64,000 bases of DNA from the NCBI RefSeq assembly GCF_025854335.1, contig NZ_CP107716.1, forward strand, positions 3,341,001 to 3,405,000, written 5' to 3'. Origin of the DNA: Pelagibacterium flavum. Its GTDB lineage: Bacteria; Pseudomonadota; Alphaproteobacteria; Rhizobiales; Devosiaceae. The translations under genes and the position numbers were made by a program. The notes beneath the pieces are model-generated. The model was not told where the DNA came from, did not search any database, and was given only the letters and a program-made list of their open reading frames with translations. Of this stretch, positions 34,977-42,841 are shown piece after piece (position 1 is the first letter of the stretch; every line of letters starts with the position of its first letter).

Positions 34977-35067
34977 CTGTCCCGGACTCGATCCGGGACC
35001 TAGCAGCCCTGCCGGACCACTGGTGGGCGTTGCGGCGCTCATGGACCCCGGGTCAAGCCCGGGGCAG
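34977..35067. repeat. Type 2 palindrome pair
   Basis: TGTCCCGGACTCGATCCGGGAC at the left and ATGGACCCCGGGTCAAGCCC-GGGG at the right, separated by an unrelated 50 bp. It sits between the convergent c-di-GMP gene and hrpB. Confidence 0.55.
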
Positions 35068-35111
35068 CGAGAAAGAGGTGGCGGCAAGGGCCTCCCGCTT
35101 CATAACCTGGG

Positions 35112-37562
35112 CTAGCTTCTGGGCTTGGCGCGATTGGTGGCCTGGGCTGAGAGCGGGTCGTCGGGCCAGTAGTGCCGGGGGTAGCGGCCCTTTAGATCCT
35201 TTGCGACATCGGACCATGAGCCGCGCCAGAAGCCGGGGAGATCGCGCGTGGTCTGGATGGGGCGATGGGCGGGGGAGAGCAGCGAGAGCAACAGCGGCAC
35301 CTTGCCATTGGCGATGGCGGGGTGGGTATCGAGCCCGAACAGCTCCTGCACGCGCACGGCGAGGACCGGCCCGTTTTCAGCGGCATAATCGATGGGGATA
35401 TTGCTGCCCGAAGGGGCGGCGAAATGCGAGGGCAGCAGCGTTTCCATCTGCGCCCGCCTGTCCCATGGCAAAAGGTCGAAGAGGGCGGCAGCAAGGTGAT
35501 CGGGGGTAATGGTGTCGAGGCGCGAGAGCCCGGAAATGTGGGGCACGAGCCAGGCGGCATCGTTTTCGGCCAGCGCCGCATCGGAGAGGTCGGGCCAGTC
35601 GGCGCCCATGGTGCGATGGAGGAAACCGGCGCGCTCGCGCAGGGTACGCTGGTCGCGGGTCCAGGGAAGTTTGTCGATGCCGAGCTGCGCGATGCCTTTG
35701 GCCAGCATGGGCGCGGCGGCGGCAGGATCATCGAGGGCGGCAGGGCCATCTTCGAGCCGCAGGGCGCCGAGGCGGCGCTGGCGGCGGGCCCGGACGGCGC
35801 GGGCGGCGGGATCGAACGCCAGTTCGGTGGCGGTCTGGATGTGATGTGAGAATATCTCCTCGATCCCGTCGCGGTCGATGGCGATGGCGGCACGGATGTA
35901 CGCACTGGCGGCGGCGCCGGTCATTTCGGTTATGACGAGGAATTTTTCGCGCGCCAGGCGCTCGGTTTCATCGATGCGGGCCTGACGGCCATTGGCGAGG
36001 CGGAAGCGGCCGGGGCCCGTTGATTGCGCGACGCGGTCGGGATAGGCGCGGGCAAGGTGGCGGGCGAGGTCGGCGCCCGTGATCTGCCCTGCCCCGCCGG
36101 CGGCTTTTGCCCAGCGCGTGGCGAGGGCTTTGGCTTCATTGGCGCGTTTGGAATTGTCGCGGCGCAGGCGCTCGAAACGGTCGGCGAGATCGATGGCGTT
36201 GCCGTCGAGGCCGGGTTCGCCAGAGAGAACACCGAGCAGGGCCGCATCCATGGCCGCGCCCTCGGTGGCGGCCAGCGCGACCATGTGACCGAGGCGCGGA
36301 TGGAGCGGCAGTTTGGCCAAGAGCGTGCCGTGGGGCGTGATGCGGCCGGCGGCGTCGAGCGCGTCGAGATTTTGCAGAAGATCGACAGCCTCGGACCATG
36401 CGGGGGCCGGAGGGGGATCGAGGAAAGCGAGGGTTGTGGGATCGATGACGCCCCAACTGGCGAGGTCGAGTACGAGGCTTGTGAGGTCGGCCTGGAGAAT
36501 TTCGGGGGGATCGAAAGGGGGAAGGCTCTGGGTCTGGCCTTCGTGCCAGAGCCGATAGCAGACTCCCGGTTCGGTGCGTCCTGCCCGGCCCCGGCGCTGA
36601 TCGGCGCTGGCGCGGGAAACGCGGCGGGTTTCAAGCCGGGTCAGCCCGGTGTTGGGCTCATAGACCGGCAGGCGCGAAAGGCCGGAATCGATAACGATCC
36701 GAACGCCTTCGATGGTCAGCGAGGTCTGGGCGATGGCGGTGGCGAGGACGATCTTGCGGCGGCCGGTCGGGGCGGGCTGGATGGCGCGATCCTGTTCGGC
36801 CGGGGTGAGCTGGCCGTAAAGGGGCGCGATATCGGTGTCGGGGCCAACGATCGCGCCAAGCGCCTCTGCTGTGCGGCGGATTTCGGCCTGACCGGGAAGG
36901 AAGATGAGGACCGAGCCGGTTTCCTCGGCCAGCGCGCGGCGGGTTGCGGCAGTAACCGTTTGTTCGATGCGCGCATTGGCATCAGGAATGATATGGCGGG
37001 TATCGACGGGAAAGGCCCGGCCCTGACTTTCAATGACCGGGGCATCGCCGAGCAAGGTCGCCACCGCCGCGCCGTCGAGCGTTGCCGACATGACGAGGAT
37101 GCGCAGATTCTCGCGCAGGGCCGTGGCGTCGAGGGTGAGGGCGAGGCCGAGATCGCCATCGAGGCTGCGTTCGTGGAATTCGTCGAACAGCACGGCGGCA
37201 ATGCCGGTCAGCTCGGGATCGTCGAGGACCATGCGGGTGAAGACGCCCTCGGTGACCACCTCGATGCGGGTCCTGGCCGAAATTTTTGTATCGAGCCGGA
37301 CGCGGTAGCCCACGGTTTCGCCGACCTGTTCGCCCAGCGTCTGGGCCATGCGGCGGGCGGCGGCACGGGCGGCGAGGCGACGCGGTTCGAGCATGACGAT
37401 CCTGCCATCGCCGCGCCATGGGGCATCGAGCAGAGCCAGGGGCACGCGGGTCGTCTTGCCCGCGCCGGGCGGAGCGACGAGGACGGCGCGTGTCTTGTCC
37501 TCCAGCGCCGATTTGAGCGCGGGGAGAACGGCGTCGATGGGCAAGGGATCTGTCGGGTGCAT
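35112..37562 (-). CDS. hrpB: ATP-dependent helicase HrpB (DEAH box)
   Basis: 816-aa DEAH-box helicase. Motif I APPGAGKTTRVP (near residue 35), Ia LEPRRLAARAAA, motif II DEFHERSLDGDL (DEFH, the HrpB variant of DEAH) and motif III MSATLDG lie in the first RecA domain. The second has the QRRGRAGRTEPG motif VI and SSGLSRLP-type motif V. The C-terminal helicase-associated and HrpB-specific domains follow (about 430-816, including YPRHYWPDDP near the end). Length matches the family. Its biological role is poorly defined even in model bacteria. Convergent with the c-di-GMP gene. Confidence 0.93.
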   Translation of the reverse strand: MHPTDPLPIDAVLPALKSALEDKTRAVLVAPPGAGKTTRVPLALLDAPWRGDGRIVMLEPRRLAARAAARRMAQTLGEQVGETVGYRVRLDTKISARTRIEVVTEGVFTRMVLDDPELTGIAAVLFDEFHERSLDGDLGLALTLDATALRENLRILVMSATLDGAAVATLLGDAPVIESQGRAFPVDTRHIIPDANARIEQTVTAATRRALAEETGSVLIFLPGQAEIRRTAEALGAIVGPDTDIAPLYGQLTPAEQDRAIQPAPTGRRKIVLATAIAQTSLTIEGVRIVIDSGLSRLPVYEPNTGLTRLETRRVSRASADQRRGRAGRTEPGVCYRLWHEGQTQSLPPFDPPEILQADLTSLVLDLASWGVIDPTTLAFLDPPPAPAWSEAVDLLQNLDALDAAGRITPHGTLLAKLPLHPRLGHMVALAATEGAAMDAALLGVLSGEPGLDGNAIDLADRFERLRRDNSKRANEAKALATRWAKAAGGAGQITGADLARHLARAYPDRVAQSTGPGRFRLANGRQARIDETERLAREKFLVITEMTGAAASAYIRAAIAIDRDGIEEIFSHHIQTATELAFDPAARAVRARRQRRLGALRLEDGPAALDDPAAAAPMLAKGIAQLGIDKLPWTRDQRTLRERAGFLHRTMGADWPDLSDAALAENDAAWLVPHISGLSRLDTITPDHLAAALFDLLPWDRRAQMETLLPSHFAAPSGSNIPIDYAAENGPVLAVRVQELFGLDTHPAIANGKVPLLLSLLSPAHRPIQTTRDLPGFWRGSWSDVAKDLKGRYPRHYWPDDPLSAQATNRAKPRS

Positions 37563-37605
37563 GAAGCGTGTTTAGCAGGACGGGCGGGATTTGGCAGAGG
37601 GGAAT

Positions 37606-38448
37606 CTACCAGCCGCGCATCATGGCTTCGGGGACGGTGTATTGTTTGCCGTCAAAAATCAAGCGGTCGGCGCTCTCCGATGTGTCCGTCACAGTATCGG
37701 TGCACCGGCCGTTGCGGTCTTGTGCAATTGTGGTTTCGGCGCGGGTCGAGACGATGATGTCTGCGACACCGTTATGGGCCTGTGGCGCCATGGCGAGCGT
37801 TCGCGTGGTTGCGTAAAATTCGCCTTCGCAATTGCCGTCCCATTCGCCACCGCGTTGATCGACAATGACATTTTCGAGGATAGCGTCGAGGTCTTCCCCT
37901 TCCATGTCGAAGAGCCAGAGCGTGGTGAGCAAAAAGGGGTTCACGCGTGAACTTCCCTCCTCAACGATCCGAAGCCCGAATGCAACCCGGCCCGGCGCCA
38001 GCCGGTAGAATGCGGTGTCGAACGCCACGCGATAGATCCGCACAGCATCGTCAGACATCATACCGGCCAGACGGATGCGCGCGCGGACAGCGTGTGTTTT
38101 GGTATCGAGAACGAAAAGGTCGAGATCGCCCTCGGTTGCATCGCCGGTCCGCTCGTAGATCAGCGGGACGGCGACGAGACGGTAATGGGGATTGGCCGGC
38201 CAGATGCGGCAGACCATCTTGTCGGAGGCATAATCGATGACGCTATCGGCGGGCAGCGTGATCGTGCCACCATCGACCGAGAAGGTCGCGTCGGAAATTC
38301 TGGTGCCGTCGGGATAGGCGGTTTGCACGATGGAAGCGGCATCCTGGCCGCAGCCATTTTCCCAGGCAGTGGCGGGTGACGAAACAAGGCCAAGCATCGC
38401 AACGATGAACAGCGTCACGGGGCGGATATGGAATGGCGCTTGTTTCAT
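37606..38448 (-). CDS. Secreted protein of unknown function
   Basis: 280-aa protein with an N-terminal signal peptide (about residues 1-28, ending SSPATA). The mature part has cysteines at about residues 33, 79, 209 and 249 that could form disulfides. It has no transmembrane segment beyond the leader and no motif I recognise. Stretches such as YRLVAVPLIYERTGDATEGDLDLFVLDT suggest a beta-rich fold. Not assigned to a family. It lies downstream of no obvious operon partner, 44 bp from hrpB in the same direction but upstream of it, so it may be cotranscribed with hrpB. Confidence 0.7.
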   Translation of the reverse strand: MKQAPFHIRPVTLFIVAMLGLVSSPATAWENGCGQDAASIVQTAYPDGTRISDATFSVDGGTITLPADSVIDYASDKMVCRIWPANPHYRLVAVPLIYERTGDATEGDLDLFVLDTKTHAVRARIRLAGMMSDDAVRIYRVAFDTAFYRLAPGRVAFGLRIVEEGSSRVNPFLLTTLWLFDMEGEDLDAILENVIVDQRGGEWDGNCEGEFYATTRTLAMAPQAHNGVADIIVSTRAETTIAQDRNGRCTDTVTDTSESADRLIFDGKQYTVPEAMMRGW

Positions 38449-38550
38449 CGGGGACCGTTCTCGCGCAGGTATCGCCGCACGCTATTGCGCCACCACGCAA
38501 TTGCCAACAGTTACGCGCGGGGTGTGCGCAATGCTGGAGATCGAACCGCT

Positions 38551-38594
38551 GGCTCTGGGGGTACTGGATCCCGGGTCTTCGCCCGGGATGACCG
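38551..38594. repeat. Dispersed type 2 palindrome
   Basis: GGCTCTGGGGGTACTGGATC, then CCGGGTCTTCGCCCGGGATG and ACCG. The core CCCGGGTCTTCGCCCGGG is identical to the copy at 40361. Confidence 0.6.
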
Positions 38595-38617
38595 GGGTGG
38601 GGAGGATGTGGGGTTAT

Positions 38618-39340
38618 TCAGGCGATCGCCATCGCCCGCCTGAGCGCGGCCACCAGATCGAAATCGGTGCGTTTCATGCCCGGTGCGACATAGCCCAGAT
38701 CGGCGGCGCGACCGGCAGGGATTTCCATTGGGCGGCTGGCCGAGGCGTGAAGCTCGGCAATGCCCAGAGCAAGGAAGGCTTTGGCGTTGTCCGCGTTGAC
38801 GCCGGAGCCGGCCATGATGGCGATGCGACCAGCGGCGTGGGCGGTGATGATGCGCAGGGCATTAAGGCCATGAATGGCGCTGGGAGCGCCGCCGGAGGTG
38901 AGGATGCGCTCGAACCCTAGATCGATGGCGGTATCGATGGCCGCGGGGAAATCGGGTGCCAGATCGAAGGCGCGGTGCAAAGTGAGTCCAAGGCCGCTGG
39001 CGCGGGTGACGAGGCGCTCGAGGATTGCGGTGTCGAGCGTGCCATCGGGCCGGGTGGCGCCGAGGACGACACCGGCCAGACCGGCGGCGCGGGCGGCGTC
39101 GATGTCGGTTTCCATGGTGGTCACATCGTCGTCGGAAAAGACGAAATCGCCGGCGCGCGGGCGGATCATGGCGTAAACGGGGATGGGCGCAGTGGCAGCG
39201 AGGGCCATCAGCCCCGGGGTGGGCGTGAGCCCGCCGACGGCGAGCGATGAGCACAGCTCGATCCGGTCGGCGCCGCCGGATATGGCGGCAGCAAGGCCGG
39301 CGGCGTCATCGACGCAGATTTCGAGGGTTGGGTCAGGCAT
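38618..39340 (-). CDS. cutC: CutC family protein
   Basis: 240-aa TIM-barrel protein of the CutC family, historically tied to copper homeostasis but with an uncertain role. LEICVDDAAGLAAAISGGADRIELCSSLAVGGLTPTPG (start) is the family signature, and MIRPRAGDF, LHRAFDLAPD and ILTSGGAPSA follow in order. The start ATG lies inside the end of the upstream ROK gene (8-bp overlap), so the two are translationally coupled. This pairing suggests a role connected to an amino sugar rather than copper, but that is inference. Confidence 0.88.
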   Translation of the reverse strand: MPDPTLEICVDDAAGLAAAISGGADRIELCSSLAVGGLTPTPGLMALAATAPIPVYAMIRPRAGDFVFSDDDVTTMETDIDAARAAGLAGVVLGATRPDGTLDTAILERLVTRASGLGLTLHRAFDLAPDFPAAIDTAIDLGFERILTSGGAPSAIHGLNALRIITAHAAGRIAIMAGSGVNADNAKAFLALGIAELHASASRPMEIPAGRAADLGYVAPGMKRTDFDLVAALRRAMAIA

Positions 39341-40247
39341 AGGCGAACCTGTCCAATCCCAGAAGCGCCGCGCCGACGAGGCCGGGTTCGGTGGCGCATT
39401 GGGCGGGGACGATCAGAGGGCGGTCGAGCTTGCGCAGGATGGACGCGCGCACGGCACTGTCGAGCGCCGCGATGAGGCCGGGCGCACCGGCCATGCCGCC
39501 ACCGACGGGCACGATCGACGCGCCGGTGATGTTGACCGCAAGGGCCAGCGGAGCGGCGACCAGTTCAACGTAGATCTCTATGGTGCGGCTGGCTGCCTCG
39601 TCGCGTCCGGCCCAGCCGACGACGATTTCGCGGCTGTCGCGGGCCTGGCCGGTCAAATGCATGTGCAGCTTTTCCAGCCCGCGCGCCCCGCCTACCGTAT
39701 CGACGCACCCCAAGCGGCCACAGCCGCACTGGAAATGGGGGATAGCGAGCGGCGGATCGCCTGCACTGGTGGCAAGGATCGTGGCGTGGCCCCATTCGCC
39801 GGCATACCCGCCCCGCCGGTTGGCAAGGCGGCCCTCGACCACGAGACCGCCGCCGACACCGGTGCCCAGGATGATGCCGAACACCACGTCGTGCCCCTGC
39901 CCCGCGCCGAGCCCGGCTTCGGCCAGGGCGAAACAATCGGCATCGTTGGCGATGGAGACGGGAAGTTCGAGCGCCTGGGAGAGATCGGCATCGAGCACGC
40001 GGCCATCGATGCAAGGCACGTTGGCGCAGATCATTTTGCCGGTCTCGATATCGACGACTCCGCAGATGGAAATCGAGATGGCGTCGGGGCGCTCGGGGGC
40101 GGCGGCGAGGATGCCGCGCAGGGTTTCAACGAAGGCGGCAAAATCGTTGCGCGGCGTTTCGATGCGCCCCATCGGAACGATGGAGTGCGCATCGCGCGCG
40201 AAAGCCGCCTTGATGGCGCTGCCGCCGATGTCGAGTGCAAGGATCAT
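39333..40247 (-). CDS. ROK-family sugar kinase (N-acetylglucosamine kinase-like)
   Basis: 304-aa ASKHA-fold kinase. Start ATG 40247 gives the phosphate-1 motif MILALDIGGSAIKAAF. ROK features follow: IANDADCFALAEAG with the catalytic Asp, GIILGTGVGGGLVVEG, GEWGHATIL and the zinc-binding stretch HFQCGCGRLGCVDTVGG. The intact ATP and zinc motifs mean it is an active kinase, not a ROK repressor, as it has no HTH. GlcNAc or a similar hexose is the likely substrate. First gene of a two-gene unit with cutC. Confidence 0.85.
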   Translation of the reverse strand: MILALDIGGSAIKAAFARDAHSIVPMGRIETPRNDFAAFVETLRGILAAAPERPDAISISICGVVDIETGKMICANVPCIDGRVLDADLSQALELPVSIANDADCFALAEAGLGAGQGHDVVFGIILGTGVGGGLVVEGRLANRRGGYAGEWGHATILATSAGDPPLAIPHFQCGCGRLGCVDTVGGARGLEKLHMHLTGQARDSREIVVGWAGRDEAASRTIEIYVELVAAPLALAVNITGASIVPVGGGMAGAPGLIAALDSAVRASILRKLDRPLIVPAQCATEPGLVGAALLGLDRFAYA

Positions 40248-40360
40248 GGGCCTGAACCTAGCGGTGGATGGCGGGCGAGCAAGGGGAGATTTCGTTAAAA
40301 GCGCAGAATTGCCGATTTTGGCGGAGGAGCATGGACTCGGTTGGCGTGGCAATCACGGGC

Positions 40361-40400
40361 GCTGGGGGTACTGGATCCCGGGTCTTCGCCCGGGATGACA
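40361..40400. repeat. Dispersed type 2 palindrome
   Basis: GCTGGGGGTACTGGATCCCG, then GGTCTTCGCCCGGGATGACA. Nearly identical to 38551-38594. The remaining 206-bp gap (40248-40453) shows nothing else. Confidence 0.6.
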
Positions 40401-40453
40401 GTGGTGCGTGGGGGAACGTGGAGCAAAAAGGCGGGGCGTTGGGAAACGCCGGG

Positions 40454-41965
40454 CTATTCCGCAGCGGCCCTGCCATCGGGGGTTTCGGCGGGGGCGTTGG
40501 CGTCGCCGGGGGCGGTTTCGCAGGAAAGGTCGGGGAAGGCGGCGATGCGGCGGTTGGAAAAGTCCTCGCGCAAAACGATCAGGCCGCGATCTTCGAAATA
40601 GGTCAGGAGCCGCCGGGCCCGGGAGGCCGAGTGCGAGCCATAGGCGCGGGCCAAGGTGGCATCGGACGGACAGGGCAGTTTTTCCACCGCCGCGCGGGCG
40701 ACCATGAGGAACACGCCCTGCAGATCCTCGGGGAGCGTGCGGGCGAGATCGAGAGCGGTCTGCCAGACGCCGGACTCGGCGGCGGCCGTATCGACCCCGG
40801 CGCGGGCCACGGCGAAACGGCGCTTGAAATCATTGAGATCGGGCGGGGTGCCCGGCACGCGCCGGATGCGGCAGCGCACGAGAAAATCCTGATAGAGCAC
40901 GGCGACCGAGCGGAAACTGGCGTCCGGGTCTTCGAGAATTTCGGCAAGCACGGCATCGATCAGGGCGGCCCGCTCGGCTTCGTCGATTTCCGGGAAGAGG
41001 CTTGCCGGCTCGGGGTCCGCCTTGGGGGCGGGTTGGCTCAGTTGAGCCAGAATATCGGCCGTGGGGCGCGGCGCGGGCTGGACGGTACGGCGCGGGAGGG
41101 GGCGGGTTTCCTCCTCGGCGCCGGGGGTGAAGATCAGATCGGCGGCGTCGGCCCCGGTTTCAGGCAGCGGCATCAGCTTGGGCGATGTGGAGCGGGCGCT
41201 GGTTTCGACAGCGCCGATGCGGATGGGCAGCGGGCGGCGGGCGAGCGCGGGGCCGAGCGCGACGAAATTGCCCTTTTCGAGATCGCGGAACATTTCGGTG
41301 CCGCGCCGGTCCATGCCCAAAAGATCGCCGGCCCGGGCCATGTCGATATCGAGAAAGGTGCGGCCCATCAGGAAGTTGGACGCTTCGGCGGCGACGTTCT
41401 TGGCCAGCTTGGCCAGCCGCTGGGTGGCGATGACGCCGGCCAGGCCACGCTTTCTGCCACGGCACATGAGGTTGGTCATGGCGCCGAGCGAGAGTTTTCG
41501 CGCCTCATCGGAGACTTCACCGCCCGAGGACGGCGCAAAGAGCTGGGCTTCATCGACAACGACCAGCATGGGATACCAGAAATCGCGGTCGGCATCGAAA
41601 AGCCCGCCCAAAAAGGCGGCGGCGGCGCGCATCTGGGCTTCGGCTTCCAGCCCTTCGAGCGAGAGCACGACCGAGACCCGGTGCTGGCGGATGCGGCCGG
41701 CGATGCGGGTCAATTCATGCTCGGAGCGGTCGGCCTCGACAACCACATGGCCGAACTTGTCGGCCAGGGTGACGAAATCACCCTCGGGGTCGATGACGCA
41801 TTGCTGCACCCAGGGGGCGCTCTGTTCGAGCAGGCGCCGCAAAAGATGGGATTTGCCAGAGCCGGAATTGCCCTGCACCAGCAGCCGGGTGGCCAGCAAT
41901 TCCTCGAGATCGAGCTTTGCGGGCGTCGCCGACTTTGTCGTGCCCATGTCGATTTCGACGGTCAT
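40454..41965 (-). CDS. HerA/DUF87-like ATP-binding protein
   Basis: 503-aa P-loop ATPase resembling the HerA/FtsK superfamily. Walker A is VQGNSGSGKSHLLRRLL (near residue 32-48), Walker B PMLVVVDEAQLFAP (near 135), and the sensor/arginine region is GVIATQRLAKL (near 178), typical of HerA-type hexameric motors. The C-terminal half (about 260-480) looks like a separate domain, possibly winged-helix, with SHSASRARRLLTYFEDRGLIVLRE. No NurA nuclease or SIR2 partner is adjacent, which is unusual for HerA. Function unknown; could be a DNA-translocating motor. It stands alone, divergent from the NUDIX gene. Confidence 0.78.
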   Translation of the reverse strand: MTVEIDMGTTKSATPAKLDLEELLATRLLVQGNSGSGKSHLLRRLLEQSAPWVQQCVIDPEGDFVTLADKFGHVVVEADRSEHELTRIAGRIRQHRVSVVLSLEGLEAEAQMRAAAAFLGGLFDADRDFWYPMLVVVDEAQLFAPSSGGEVSDEARKLSLGAMTNLMCRGRKRGLAGVIATQRLAKLAKNVAAEASNFLMGRTFLDIDMARAGDLLGMDRRGTEMFRDLEKGNFVALGPALARRPLPIRIGAVETSARSTSPKLMPLPETGADAADLIFTPGAEEETRPLPRRTVQPAPRPTADILAQLSQPAPKADPEPASLFPEIDEAERAALIDAVLAEILEDPDASFRSVAVLYQDFLVRCRIRRVPGTPPDLNDFKRRFAVARAGVDTAAAESGVWQTALDLARTLPEDLQGVFLMVARAAVEKLPCPSDATLARAYGSHSASRARRLLTYFEDRGLIVLREDFSNRRIAAFPDLSCETAPGDANAPAETPDGRAAAE

Positions 41966-42134
41966 CGCCTTGTGCCTGCTCCGGGGTTGGTTGGTGATTC
42001 GAGATGGGACTCGGGCAAGCCGAGCAAAGTTATCTTAGCATTGGGGAAAGCGGGCTGCACAACCCCCTTGCATCGATTCACAACCATTCGCGTTGTACTT
42101 TGACCTTACGAGCCAAATCAGCCTAGGATTCCCC

Positions 42135-42650
42135 ATGTTCCGGATGGAGTCGTCCCCGATGCCCATGCGCCTTTGGTCCCGCTTTTTTTCCAGCCCCCCC
42201 GCCGAGCCGGTGGGGCCGCAATTTGGCGCGTTGCCTTACAAGATCGTGGATGGGCAGGTCGTGGTGCTGCTCATCACCTCGCGCGGTCGGGGGAAATGGA
42301 TTTTCCCCAAGGGCCGCCAGATGGAGGGCAAGACGCCCTGGGAAAGCGCCGAGCTTGAAGCCTATGAGGAAGCGGGCGTGGTGGGCGAGATCGAAACGAC
42401 GCCCATCGGCTCATATTTCCTGCCGGTGACCGAGGAGCGGCCCCAGCCCATCGAGGTCAAGATGTTTCCGCTGCTGGTCACCGACCAGCGCGCGGACTGG
42501 AAGGAAATGGGACAGCGCTATCGCCATTGGGCGGTTCTGCCCGAAGCCAAGCGGCTGATTACCCATGACGGTCTGGCCGATGTGGCCCTGGCGCTGGCGC
42601 AAAGAGAAACGTCTCGTTCTGTCTCACGGCGCGCACCGCAGAAGGCATGA
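42135..42650 (+). CDS. NUDIX hydrolase-like protein with degenerate Nudix box
   Basis: 171-aa protein. The chosen ATG 42135 has AGGA 7 nt upstream; the frame opens 14 codons earlier. The DIPP-type pattern GKWIFPKGRQMEGKTPWESA, then ELEAYEEAGVVG aligns to the Nudix box, but the usual Glu after G-x5 is Lys and the usual Arg of the REUxEE core is Leu. The metal-binding Glu residues of the EExG part remain. It may hydrolyse diphosphoinositol polyphosphates or dinucleotides, or be catalytically weakened. Divergent from the HerA-like gene. Confidence 0.75.
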   Translation: MFRMESSPMPMRLWSRFFSSPPAEPVGPQFGALPYKIVDGQVVVLLITSRGRGKWIFPKGRQMEGKTPWESAELEAYEEAGVVGEIETTPIGSYFLPVTEERPQPIEVKMFPLLVTDQRADWKEMGQRYRHWAVLPEAKRLITHDGLADVALALAQRETSRSVSRRAPQKA

Positions 42651-42694
42651 CGGGCTAGGGCCGTTCAGCTCTTGAAGCGCCAGCCACTCCGACT

Positions 42695-42790
42695 GTTTCC
42701 CCGGCGAAAGCCGGGGTCCAGCAGCAGGTGCCGAGTCGCTGGCGGCCGAGGAAGCCCTCATGGGCCCCGGCTTTCGCCGGGGCAGCGATG
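42695..42790. repeat. Type 2 palindrome pair
   Basis: TTTCCCCGGCGAAAGCCGGGG at the left and GGGCCCCGGCTTTCGCCGGGG at the right, around an unrelated 55 bp. The two halves are inverted copies of each other, so a long hairpin can form in the 191-bp gap before the Pit gene stop. Confidence 0.6.
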
Positions 42791-42841
42791 GGGACAATGC
42801 CAATTCCGTGTAAATCTTGGGCGCCGTTAGGCGTGATGACG

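Noticed and set aside
36024..37757. 577-codon plus-strand ORF opposite hrpB
   Set aside because: Glycine- and arginine-rich antisense shadow of a helicase gene with complete motifs.
40268..42103. 611-codon plus-strand ORF opposite the HerA-like gene
   Set aside because: The minus strand has Walker A and B motifs; the plus frame is low-complexity glycine-rich sequence.
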